From: an uncultured Candidatus Saccharibacteria bacterium | GTDB lineage: Bacteria; Patescibacteria; Saccharimonadia; Saccharimonadales; UBA1547 | DNA length: 18,235 nucleotides | NCBI GenBank assembly: GCA_946480535.1 | Contig: CAMLKA010000019.1 | Location: 1 to 18,235, forward strand | Reading direction: 5' to 3' | In this document: positions 6,898-13,501 of the stretch, piece by piece | Numbering within the stretch: the first letter of the stretch is position 1 | Layout: each line of letters starts with the position of its first letter | Made by a program: the position numbers and the translations under genes | The notes under the pieces: model-generated | Told to the model about the DNA's origin: nothing | Seen by the model: the letters and a program-made list of their open reading frames with translations, nothing else | Databases searched by the model: none

Positions 6898-8907
6898 GTG
6901 GATTATACTGTGAGTGTGATTGAAGCGCTTATTGTTATTGGTGGGATAATAGGAGTCGCAGCCGTAGGGCTTTCTGTTTCGGGGCGAATGACCAAATGGT
7001 GGTCGAGTGCTTTGTATGCTCTTATTACCGCGTCGCTTGTCGTGTTGATGGTATCGGGCTTTTATGCACTTGATGCCTCAAGCCCCGTAGCGTTGCTTTG
7101 GTATGGACGTCTGAGTGCAATGTCGGTGGTGGTTGCTCTCACGTGTTTGTATTTCTTAATTCAAGAGCTTGTGGAAGACGCGCGAGTCGACACGATAGGG
7201 AAGAGCCTTCGTATTGGTGTGGTGTGGGGCGCACTTCTTCTGATTATTCTTTGTTTTACGCCTGCTGTTTTCCCGGCTGCGTATATTGTAGACGGCGAGC
7301 CGTTTATTAACGCTGGGTGGGGAACGATTCCACTTATCGTATTTATTACGAGTATTTTTGTATTGATTGGCTATTACGTCATCGATCAAGTGCGAAGTGT
7401 CTATCACCGACGACATGGCGTGCTCGATCTTCGCTTTGTGGCGGTGCGAACTGTTTCGTATCTTTTAACGGTCCTTGCTGCTGTAGCTATCTTTTCAGTC
7501 GTGGCGTACACGCTCGCCACCGTTTTTGTACACGATGAATCGGGCGCTGAAGCACTTTTGAGCCCCGTCGCAATTGGTGCCGCTCTTGTGACGGCGCTCG
7601 CTTTTCAGCCACTCCGTCGGTTTTTTAATAAATATAGCGACACATTCCTTTATAAGGATAACTACTCACTGAATCCTTTTACTGTTCAGATAAGCCAGAC
7701 GCTCAATTCAACAAACGATCTCCGTACACTGCTTGAGCGGTCTTCGAACGTGATTGCTTCTACGCTTCGGGCAAGCCAGGCGTTTTTCTTCGTACATCTG
7801 CTCGAGGATCGCTATATGATTGCTGGAACTGACGGGCATTCAAAGGTAAGCCCTGTCGAATTCGATGCAATTGATACAGGATCAAAAAAGCCTTCTTCGC
7901 TGCTTATTACTCAGTTTGACTCGGCGCACCCTATGCATCGGATGATGGTCAGCCATCGATTAGGGCTTATTATGCCGCTGTATAAAGGTGAAACATTGGT
8001 CGGATTTCTTTGTCTCGGACGGTCAAAGGGTGCGGGCTATACGAGCCGTGATTTGCGTGCGCTCCGAACCATTTCTGATGAACTAACGATTGCTATTCAA
8101 AATGCGCTCTCTGTCGAAGAAGTGCGAAAATTGAACGACACACTCGAGCAACGTATTGGCTCGGCAACGAAAGAACTACGCACCAGTAATGCGCAGCTGC
8201 AACGTTTGGATGAAGCGAAAGACGAGTTCATTAGCATGGCAAGCCACCAACTTCGCACGCCGCTAACAAGCATTAAGGGCTACATTAGCATGATGCTTGA
8301 GGGGGACGTTGGGCCAGTTACGAAGGATCAAAAGTATATGCTGAATGAAGCTTTCGTGAGTAGTGAGCGCATGGTCCGACTTATCGGTGACTTTTTGAAC
8401 GTTTCGCGCCTCCAAACCGGAAAGTTTGTGATTGAAAAGCATCCGGTTGATTTGGCACTTTTGGTGGAGCGTGAAATCGATGGTCTCGCGCAGAATGCCG
8501 CCGCGCGTGGTATGAAGTTTATCTATAAAAAGCCGAAGGGCATTCCAGTACTTGATCTTGATGAAAATAAAATCCAGCAAGTGGTGATGAACTTTGCCGA
8601 TAATGCCATTTATTATTCGAAAGAAAAGTCAAAGATTACGGTTACCCTGCAAAAAACAGCTGATGCCATTGAATTTAAGGTGATTGATACGGGGATTGGC
8701 GTACCGAAAGAGGAGCAGGCACACCTCTTTAATAAGTTCTTCCGCGCCACCAATGCGCGCCGTGCTCGACCAGACGGAACCGGCGTAGGGCTTTTCCTTG
8801 CGAAAAAGGTCATCGATGATCACCACGGAAGTATTATCTTTGAGTCAAAAGAAGGGAAGGGGAGTACCTTTGGCTTCCGCCTTCCCCTTCCAAAAGAAGA
8901 AAATTAA
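6898..8907 (+). CDS. 7-TM, GAF-containing sensor histidine kinase
   Basis: The protein has 669 residues. The N-terminal 240 residues have about seven hydrophobic helices (roughly 5-27, 35-57, 66-88, 104-126, 142-163, 185-210, 219-238), like the 7-TM sensor module of some kinases. A GAF-like domain follows (about 265-405), then a coiled-coil linker (405-440). HisKA holds the phospho-acceptor His450 in SHQLRTPL. The ATPase part has the N box NFADNAIYYS (565-574), G1 DTGIG (597-601), F box FNKFF (611-615) and G2 GTGVGL (627-632). It is therefore a complete, active-looking membrane kinase, paired with the divergent receiver. The start is taken as GTG 6898, the most upstream start that keeps helix 1; other GTGs at 6910 and 6916 are possible and none has a Shine-Dalgarno. 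Confidence 0.94.
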   Translation: MDYTVSVIEALIVIGGIIGVAAVGLSVSGRMTKWWSSALYALITASLVVLMVSGFYALDASSPVALLWYGRLSAMSVVVALTCLYFLIQELVEDARVDTIGKSLRIGVVWGALLLIILCFTPAVFPAAYIVDGEPFINAGWGTIPLIVFITSIFVLIGYYVIDQVRSVYHRRHGVLDLRFVAVRTVSYLLTVLAAVAIFSVVAYTLATVFVHDESGAEALLSPVAIGAALVTALAFQPLRRFFNKYSDTFLYKDNYSLNPFTVQISQTLNSTNDLRTLLERSSNVIASTLRASQAFFFVHLLEDRYMIAGTDGHSKVSPVEFDAIDTGSKKPSSLLITQFDSAHPMHRMMVSHRLGLIMPLYKGETLVGFLCLGRSKGAGYTSRDLRALRTISDELTIAIQNALSVEEVRKLNDTLEQRIGSATKELRTSNAQLQRLDEAKDEFISMASHQLRTPLTSIKGYISMMLEGDVGPVTKDQKYMLNEAFVSSERMVRLIGDFLNVSRLQTGKFVIEKHPVDLALLVEREIDGLAQNAAARGMKFIYKKPKGIPVLDLDENKIQQVVMNFADNAIYYSKEKSKITVTLQKTADAIEFKVIDTGIGVPKEEQAHLFNKFFRATNARRARPDGTGVGLFLAKKVIDDHHGSIIFESKEGKGSTFGFRLPLPKEEN

Positions 8908-9128
8908 GCGTTGCTTGCGATACGAATAAGTTCGAAAATAAGCCAAGAGACACCAATCGCGATTGCTACGGTGATAAGCACTGGCTTGAGGATACGCTTG
9001 CGCTCGAACCACCACTGCCCAAACTTTGAACGGTTGGCGGCACTAATGCGTGTTACGCTTGGTTTGGTAAGTGCGGCATCGGCGCCACGGTACTGCTTAT
9101 TACGTTTCTTCTTTATCTTATTTGCCAT
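8904..9128 (-). CDS. Small single-pass membrane protein, unknown
   Basis: The protein has 74 residues: a very basic N-terminal half (MANKIKKKRNKQYRGADA) and one hydrophobic helix (about 48-68, PVLITVAIAIGVSWLIFEL) after a WWFERKR segment. The cytoplasmic-basic/TM layout suggests a membrane-anchored tail. I considered SecE, but the conserved 'W(P)' motif after the amphipathic helix is not visible and the helix ends the protein. It overlaps the end of the kinase gene by four bases, convergently. The gene has its own promoter, so it is likely real. Confidence 0.75.
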   Translation of the reverse strand: MANKIKKKRNKQYRGADAALTKPSVTRISAANRSKFGQWWFERKRILKPVLITVAIAIGVSWLIFELIRIASNA

Positions 9129-9138
9129 AATTACCCTT

Positions 9139-9147
9139 AGTATACCA
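9139..9147 (-). promoter_or_regulatory. Extended -10 promoter of the 74-residue protein
   Basis: TGGTATACT on the minus strand lies 10 bases before the ATG at 9128. It directly follows the T tract of the upstream terminator, so the -35 region would overlap the terminator hairpin. The predicted leader is very short. Confidence 0.55.
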
Positions 9148-9148
9148 A

Positions 9149-9175
9149 AAACCCCGCTCGGAATGAGCGGGGTTT
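9149..9175 (-). terminator. Intrinsic terminator of the surface-protein gene
   Basis: AAACCCCGCTC / GAGCGGGGTTT is an 11-bp stem with a 5-base loop. On the minus strand it is followed by a run of T. It lies 67 bases after the stop of the surface-protein gene. Confidence 0.88.
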
Positions 9176-9202
9176 AAGGATTTTGAAGCCAGACTGCTTC
9201 TG

Positions 9203-9220
9203 TTGTCTCGAATGAGACAA
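9203..9220 (-). other. Hairpin in the 3' trailer of the surface-protein mRNA
   Basis: TTGTCTC-GAAT-GAGACAA is a 7-bp perfect stem without a T tract, between the stop codon (9242) and the terminator. It may protect the 3' end. The 11-mer GGAATGAGCGG occurs just after it (9221) and again inside the terminator (9160). Confidence 0.5.
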
Positions 9221-9241
9221 GGAATGAGCGGTCAGACTCTA

Positions 9242-10987
9242 TTATTGGTTGAGGGCACGGCGGCTTGCGATGTAGTAAGCAGCGCTTGCGATAAGTGCAC
9301 CAAGACCAACAATGGCAACAATGCTTTCACCTGCACCAGTCTTTGGAAGTTCTGGTGGGGTTACTGGTGTTTCTTCACACTTGCTAAGGTCGGTAGAGTA
9401 CTTAGTTTCGTCGAAGTCTTTTTCGTCGATAGTAACGATTTGCTTAGTAGTAAGGTCACACACCTTAATCTTTGAAGGTGGAGTTTCCTTACAGTCAGCA
9501 AGGTTCTTTGAGTACTTGCTTGAGTCAAAGTCTTTCTCGTCAATAGTAACGATCTTCTTTGTTGAGAGTTCACAAACCTTGATCTTCTTGCTTTCTTCCT
9601 TCACTTCGAATGAGCCCTTACATGCTTCGCTTGTAGCAGTCTTGTCTTGGCCGTCAACAGTGAAGGTAACGGTAGCTTGAACTGTGTACTTGCCAGCAGT
9701 TGCTTGGGTGTAGTCGAGTGAGGTTGAAGTTGAAGTCTTGGTATCAACAGTTGCACCAGCTGCGTTCTTGATAACGTAGGTTACGCTCTTGAACGTTGCG
9801 TTTTGAGCAGTGTAGCTGGTGTTGAAGCGGAACGTAGTACGGTTCACTTGGGTAATACCGAGTGCCTTACATGCGTACTTAACTTCTGGTTGACATTCTT
9901 TTTCAACAGTAACGTTAGCAGTGTCTTCTTTGTAGTAGCCACCGCTTGAGGTGTGAACCTTGTTGATGAGCTTAGATGGACCACAAGGAAGCTTGTCCTT
10001 GTCGGCTACCTTAGCGCTAAAGATTACCCATGCATTACCGTTTGGTGCGTATGAGCCGATGTTGATACCGGTCTTGGTAACACCGTTGTCAGAAACTGGG
10101 GCACCTGATGGGTGCTTTGAGTTACCAAGTACGGTGCTGTCGTTTACGTAGGTCATGTTAGCAGGAAGAATGTCGCGAATCATGACGTTGTCTTGTTGAA
10201 CAGTACCGACGTTGCGGTATTCAAGAAGGTAGTCAACGGTTTCGCCTGGTTGCGCCTTGTAGTCGTCAACCCATTTGTTCTCGCCGTGCTTACTTACGAG
10301 CTTGTTTGTAGTGAAGTTAATAACTCCGCCAACTTGTGCTTTAACCTTAAAGCTTACGTAGCCAGAGTACTTGAAACATCCAGGGATTTTACCGTCGAGC
10401 TTGTCATAACCGACAAGAGCACCGGCGCTGGTAACGATACCATCACTCAGCTTTGCACCTGTTTGCTTGAATACGTTGTTGTAAAGAACAGCTGAGCCAG
10501 GAACGTAGGTAAGGTTGAAGTCTTGGCTGCTCTTGAAAATTGCCTGGTCCCAGATCTTGTTTGGGTTGGCGTTGCTTGAGGTAACAAATCCGTCAATCTG
10601 GATTTGCTTACCAGTCGTGTTAGGGACATTAGCCATAACACGAGTGTTTTCCGCAACGAGGTTTAGGTCGTCGCGGGCGTTGTTGTGTACGTACATCTGC
10701 ACAAGGTATTCCTTGTTAGATTCTACGGTAATCTCGTCCTTCCAGTTGCCTGGGCCCGTGTCAGCAGCGTCCTTAATACGCACAAAGTTGCGTTCGTCGC
10801 CGTAGTTCGGGTTGTCCGTGATTGAGTTAAAGGTGTTATATGTCGCAGGGTTGTTAACCGTAAAGGTTGGGCGGTCTGGACCCCAAGCCAATACAGCAGC
10901 AGGCACGATGATTGCAGCAGCAACCATGAGCATAGCAGCAGTAAAGCGCTTTGGAGCACGACGGATGAGTGAAGTGAGCTTACTCAT
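9242..10987 (-). CDS. LPKTG-anchored surface protein with DUF11-like and Cys-paired repeats
   Basis: The protein has 581 residues, starting at the ATG at 10987. That codon has GGAG six bases upstream; an ATG at 10999 would place this ribosome-binding site inside the gene. A signal peptide covers 1-34 (RRAPKRF, hydrophobic core, VLA/W). A DUF11-type 'conserved repeat' beta domain lies near 230-365 (QPGETVDYLLEYRNVG, MIRDILPANMTYV). An Ig/PKD-like segment follows at 385-460 (KSVTYVIKNAAGATV). Then come two 35-40-residue repeats with 'KVC-L-TK-IVTIDEKDFD--KYS' and a Cys at each end. LPKTG (547-551), a hydrophobic helix and a basic tail (SRRALNQ) form a sortase-type anchor. It is probably displayed on the cell wall; repeats of this style are frequent in Saccharibacteria surface proteins (from memory). 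Its ligand is unknown. Confidence 0.9.
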   Translation of the reverse strand: MSKLTSLIRRAPKRFTAAMLMVAAAIIVPAAVLAWGPDRPTFTVNNPATYNTFNSITDNPNYGDERNFVRIKDAADTGPGNWKDEITVESNKEYLVQMYVHNNARDDLNLVAENTRVMANVPNTTGKQIQIDGFVTSSNANPNKIWDQAIFKSSQDFNLTYVPGSAVLYNNVFKQTGAKLSDGIVTSAGALVGYDKLDGKIPGCFKYSGYVSFKVKAQVGGVINFTTNKLVSKHGENKWVDDYKAQPGETVDYLLEYRNVGTVQQDNVMIRDILPANMTYVNDSTVLGNSKHPSGAPVSDNGVTKTGINIGSYAPNGNAWVIFSAKVADKDKLPCGPSKLINKVHTSSGGYYKEDTANVTVEKECQPEVKYACKALGITQVNRTTFRFNTSYTAQNATFKSVTYVIKNAAGATVDTKTSTSTSLDYTQATAGKYTVQATVTFTVDGQDKTATSEACKGSFEVKEESKKIKVCELSTKKIVTIDEKDFDSSKYSKNLADCKETPPSKIKVCDLTTKQIVTIDEKDFDETKYSTDLSKCEETPVTPPELPKTGAGESIVAIVGLGALIASAAYYIASRRALNQ

Positions 10988-11204
10988 AATTCTCTCCATT
11001 TCTTGATTCGTCTCGCAGATGGAATCAATTAATAAATATATTTATCGCACTAGTATGTGAAACATTGTCGCCAGGTTGTTAAAGGTTATCAAATCAGATC
11101 ATTACACAAGTGCACGTCGAGTGACGAAAGGTGACTCACGAGGAGCCAGACTCGACATACAAGTGTAAAACACTAATTTGGAATCTAACTCCTCGGATTG
11201 TTTG
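10988..11204. other. AT-rich intergenic region upstream of the surface-protein gene
   Basis: No gene is seen. On the minus strand TTTCAC-16-TATATT (about 11039-11066) is a weak candidate promoter, overlapping the palindrome ATAAATATATTTAT (11032-11045). TTGATA-17-GACAAT (11068-11091) is an alternative. The segment 11085-11119 is copy L of the repeat described separately. Further right an inverted repeat GTCGAGT / ACTCGAC (11116-11122, 11150-11156) encloses GTGACTCAC. Base composition changes to GC-rich just after 11204. Confidence 0.5.
11085..11119 (+). repeat. Intergenic repeat, copy L
   Basis: The first 22 bases match copy R (13266-13245, opposite strand) at 20 of 22 positions, with the shared core TCAGATCATTACA. 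After a 3-base gap, TGCAYGTC is also shared. On the far side, CCTGGCG (minus strand, about 11067-11073) also recurs in register beside R, so the similarity covers about 75 bp in total. The two copies form an inverted repeat around the minus-strand lipoprotein operon. Confidence 0.75.
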
Positions 11205-11221
11205 CTATGGAAAAGGCCCAG

Positions 11222-11258
11222 TGTGGGCGTGCCGGTTTTTGAGGCCGGCACGCCCACA
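11222..11258 (-). terminator. Strong hairpin after the lipoprotein gene
   Basis: TGTGGGCGTGCCGG / CCGGCACGCCCACA is a 14-bp perfect stem with a 9-base loop, four bases after the stop codon. On the minus strand only a short T run (CCTTTTCC) follows, so it may act as a terminator or as a 3'-end stabiliser, as is common in high-GC genomes. Confidence 0.7.
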
Positions 11259-11262
11259 TGGA

Positions 11263-12501
11263 TCAGCAGGTCGTCTGCCCGGGGGCGCACGACGTGCTGG
11301 TGCCCGGATCCGACGGGGCCGGGGCCGGCTCGACCGGAGGCGTCACCACGATGGGCGACGGCTCAGGTGCGGGAGCCGGGATGGTACCTCCACCAGGGGC
11401 GGGAACCGGTGCCGGTGCCGGTGCGGGTGCTGCGGGAGGCGGCACGTACGTGGCGGGCGGGTTGGCCGGTTCGCTCGGCTGGTAGTGGTCCGGACGAGCG
11501 GGCAGCACGTTGGGCATCTGCTGTGTGGGCAGACTTCCCGTACGAGAAGGATCCTCTGCAGGATTCTTCCCGCCGGGGCCCTCGGGTGTGTCCGGGGTGT
11601 CCGGGGTCACCGGCGGCGGGGGCGGCGGCTTGTGGAAGCCGGCCGTCGGGTTGGCGCAACCGGGGCGGTGGGCCACGACGGGCTTATCCGCTTCCGGGGT
11701 GTTCGGGTCGACCGGGTTGCCAGCGGCATCGAAGTTGGCTCGGGTCACCTTGCAGGTGGCCGAGTCGACAAAGAACCACTGGGCGTCGCCAGCCTTGGTC
11801 GGGGTGTTCCCGACCGCGACCTGAACGTCGCCGTTGAGACCGGTGTTGCCGGCCACCTCTGCGTCGACGGTGATCTGGATTGCTTCCCAGTTCTCCGCGT
11901 TCAGCACCACCGCACGATCGAGATCGGGCAGCTGGGCGAGGTGAGCGTTCGCCGCCAGCACGAGGTCGGGGTTGTCGGAATCGAACGACTCCTGCAGCTC
12001 CTCTCGTGAAGTGGCAACCTTCTCATCACCGCGGAATCCCGCGGCGCCCTGACTGTTCAGGACCTCGTTCTCCCAGTCGATCCGCTCCTCACCGACGACG
12101 AACTCGTTGTCGGTGAAGCCCTCTTCGCGCATGTAGGCGAAGGCCGCGTCGGTCCGGCACTGGGCCAGGTCGGCGGCGGCTTGGGCGAGCTCTTCCTCGG
12201 TCGGGCACTCGGTGGCCGCACGCTCTTCGAGCGTGGACACCAGAGTGGCGACCGCTTCGTCGTCCTTCGGGTTCGAGAACCCCATGGACGCCAGCTGGTT
12301 GCGCTTGCCCGAGTTGGGCTTTGCTTCCGCGCTGGGAGCGACCCGAGCCAGGACAGCCTCCGCCTCTTCGCCACAGAGGGCGTTGAGGGCGGCGGCGCTG
12401 GACAGGTTGGGCAGGTCCTCATCCGAGGACACGCTGGCGCACCCCGACATGAGGAGTGCTGCCAGCGCCACTGCGGCGATCGCCGCGTACTTGCGCTTCA
12501 T
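11263..12501 (-). CDS. Proline-rich lipoprotein, unknown family (GC-rich island)
   Basis: The protein has 412 residues. The start is ATG 12501, which has the Shine-Dalgarno AGGAAG; the open frame extends upstream to 13071 but there overlaps the membrane-protein gene in another frame. The N-terminus (MKRKYAAIAAVALAALLMSGC) is a lipoprotein signal with lipobox LMSGC and lipidation Cys21. Residues 30-250 are acidic and helical with scattered Cys (43, 99, 115, 250). After VVAHRPGC (275-282) the C-terminal third is almost all Pro, Ala, Thr and Pro-Ala repeats (KPPPPPPVTPDTP; APAPAPVPAPG) and ends with a Cys pair (SCAPGQTTC). The tail looks like a wall-spanning spacer. Codons end almost always in C or G, unlike the flanking genes. 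It is the second gene of an operon with the 4-TM protein, 11 bases apart. No function can be assigned. Confidence 0.88.
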   Translation of the reverse strand: MKRKYAAIAAVALAALLMSGCASVSSDEDLPNLSSAAALNALCGEEAEAVLARVAPSAEAKPNSGKRNQLASMGFSNPKDDEAVATLVSTLEERAATECPTEEELAQAAADLAQCRTDAAFAYMREEGFTDNEFVVGEERIDWENEVLNSQGAAGFRGDEKVATSREELQESFDSDNPDLVLAANAHLAQLPDLDRAVVLNAENWEAIQITVDAEVAGNTGLNGDVQVAVGNTPTKAGDAQWFFVDSATCKVTRANFDAAGNPVDPNTPEADKPVVAHRPGCANPTAGFHKPPPPPPVTPDTPDTPEGPGGKNPAEDPSRTGSLPTQQMPNVLPARPDHYQPSEPANPPATYVPPPAAPAPAPAPVPAPGGGTIPAPAPEPSPIVVTPPVEPAPAPSDPGTSTSCAPGQTTC

Positions 12502-12512
12502 GGCACTTCCTT

Positions 12513-13019
12513 TCAGTTGCTGGGCGTCTTCCACTTGATGTAGCGGAGCGCCAGGGTGATCACTGCGGCCTGCAGTGCGGTGAAGAGGATCACGAACAGG
12601 AACGGCACGAGGCCGAACACGTTGATGTCCTCGAGGTTGATCCAGCCGGACCAGTACACCACCACTCCCAGAGCGAGAGCGGCGAGTACCAGAACGCCGG
12701 GCAGCCATCCGTACTTGCGGGACAGCTTGTTGGAAATCCAGTAGATGAACGCGAGCAGCGCCAGTGCGCCGATCAGCGTGATGAAGTTGCCGAAGCTTCC
12801 GAACATCGCGTTGATCGTCGTGCCGACGTCGTTCCAGCTGAAGCCGAACTCGCCGTTGAAGCCCGTCGTGACTCCGATGGAGAACGCGAAGACGAGCAGG
12901 ACGAGGTTGAGCGGCAACAGCACGAGGAACGTCGTGATGAGCACGCGCTTGGTGCTGAGGACCAGCGGCACGGCCGGAGCGTTGTGCACGGGACGAGCCG
13001 AGGTGGTGGTGGCGGTCAT
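12513..13019 (-). CDS. Four-helix integral membrane protein, unknown (GC-rich island)
   Basis: The protein has 168 residues. The start is ATG 13019 with GGAG six bases upstream; a TTG two codons earlier is less likely. A polar N-terminus (MTATTTSARPVHNAP) is followed by hydrophobic helices at about 26-48, 76-96, 105-124 and 134-158. The 49-75 loop is rich in Gly, Asn and aromatic residues (GFNGEFGFSWNDVG), and the tail is basic (LRYIKWKTPSN). No motif I recognise. It precedes the lipoprotein gene by 11 bases, and both share codon bias and a promoter about 300 bases upstream, so the two products probably work together in the envelope. Confidence 0.88.
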   Translation of the reverse strand: MTATTTSARPVHNAPAVPLVLSTKRVLITTFLVLLPLNLVLLVFAFSIGVTTGFNGEFGFSWNDVGTTINAMFGSFGNFITLIGALALLAFIYWISNKLSRKYGWLPGVLVLAALALGVVVYWSGWINLEDINVFGLVPFLFVILFTALQAAVITLALRYIKWKTPSN

Positions 13020-13312
13020 GGCCAACTCCTTTGGTTGATTTCCCCTTGGGATTTTCTGCGCGGATGCGCAATTGAATGCGACTACCGCAGCTGCAGCCCA
13101 GGGGGTTGGGAGCAGCGCGTCAATCCGTGTAAGCGAACTGGCGCGCTGCTTCCAATCATGAAAGGGTTGGTGACTTTTCTATAGCGTACAGTGCGCGAAT
13201 TAGCAGTATTTGAAATAGCAAATAAAGCGCATTCAGACATGCACTGTAATGATCTGACTTGTTAACGACCTCCTCACCCTGGCGGGGTCTCTCATACCTC
13301 ACCCGTGAATGA
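13020..13312 (-). promoter_or_regulatory. Long structured 5' leader of the membrane-protein/lipoprotein operon
   Basis: About 290 bases separate the predicted start (near 13313) from the first gene. In the RNA sense the leader holds a short open frame (ATG 13287 to TGA, 20 codons, starting MRDPARV), repeat copy R, an 8-bp closing stem TACAGTGC / GCACTGTA (13248-13241 with 13194-13187) around a smaller ATTTG/CAAAT hairpin, an inverted repeat AGCAGCGCG / CGCGCTGCT (13150-13111), and TGCGC/GCGCA near the ribosome-binding site. This looks like a cis-regulatory RNA; no known class is recognised. Confidence 0.5.
13245..13273 (-). repeat. Intergenic repeat, copy R
   Basis: On the minus strand this reads GGAGGTCGTTAAC followed by AAGTCAGATCATTACA. 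The 13 bases GTTAACGACCTCC (plus strand 13261-13273) recur exactly at 13527-13539 (copy T). The other part matches copy L at 20 of 22 positions. Confidence 0.75.
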
Positions 13313-13319
13313 TGTTCTT

Positions 13320-13348
13320 AATTTATCACAAAACATTGAAAATGTCAA
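13320..13348 (-). promoter_or_regulatory. Promoter of the minus-strand island operon
   Basis: A perfect -35 TTGACA (13348-13343), a 17-base spacer and -10 TAAATT (13325-13320). The palindrome CATTGA-5-TCAATG (13334-13350) overlaps the -35 box and could be an operator. Confidence 0.7.
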
Positions 13349-13469
13349 TGCTTTATACAATATATATAGGAAAAGCACAAGCTTTATCTGTGGTGAGGGG
13401 AAGCTGAGAGAAATCCGTACGCTACATGTGGTGGTTTTTAGGCATATTTTGCACCAAATAACACAATAT
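13349..13469. other. AT-rich spacer between divergent promoters
   Basis: No gene is supported. It contains TATACAATATATATAGG and a GC-richer stretch with AGCTT/AAGCT pairing, but no convincing small RNA. It is the regulatory gap between the two divergent island operons. Confidence 0.4.
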
Positions 13470-13498
13470 TTGACATTTTTTGTCAATAATAGTATATT
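13470..13498 (+). promoter_or_regulatory. Promoter of the plus-strand two-gene operon
   Basis: A perfect -35 TTGACA (13470-13475), a 17-base spacer and -10 TATATT (13493-13498). The palindrome TTGACA-5-TGTCAA (13470-13486) covers the -35 box. It shares TTGACATTTT with the divergent promoter, suggesting the same regulator. Confidence 0.78.
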
Positions 13499-13501
13499 TC
13501 A

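Noticed and set aside
8904..9128. SecE identity for the 74-residue protein
   Set aside because: Size and single helix fit, but the SecE signature around the amphipathic helix is not visible and the helix is at the extreme C-terminus.
10988..10999. Earlier ATG for the surface protein
   Set aside because: GGAG inside this extension is correctly spaced for the ATG at 10987.
11131..12009. Long plus-strand Arg/Gly-rich frame opposite the lipoprotein gene
   Set aside because: Antisense frame opened by high GC content; composition is not protein-like and the minus strand has a lipoprotein signal and ribosome-binding site.
12502..13071. N-terminal extension of the lipoprotein frame (about 190 residues, His/Arg-rich)
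   Set aside because: It is the other-frame shadow of the 4-TM membrane-protein gene; the lipoprotein signal, lipobox and ribosome-binding site fix the start at 12501.
13349..13469. Small non-coding RNA gene between the divergent promoters
   Set aside because: Only a weak promoter candidate (TTGAAA with poor spacing), a 5-bp hairpin and no terminator.
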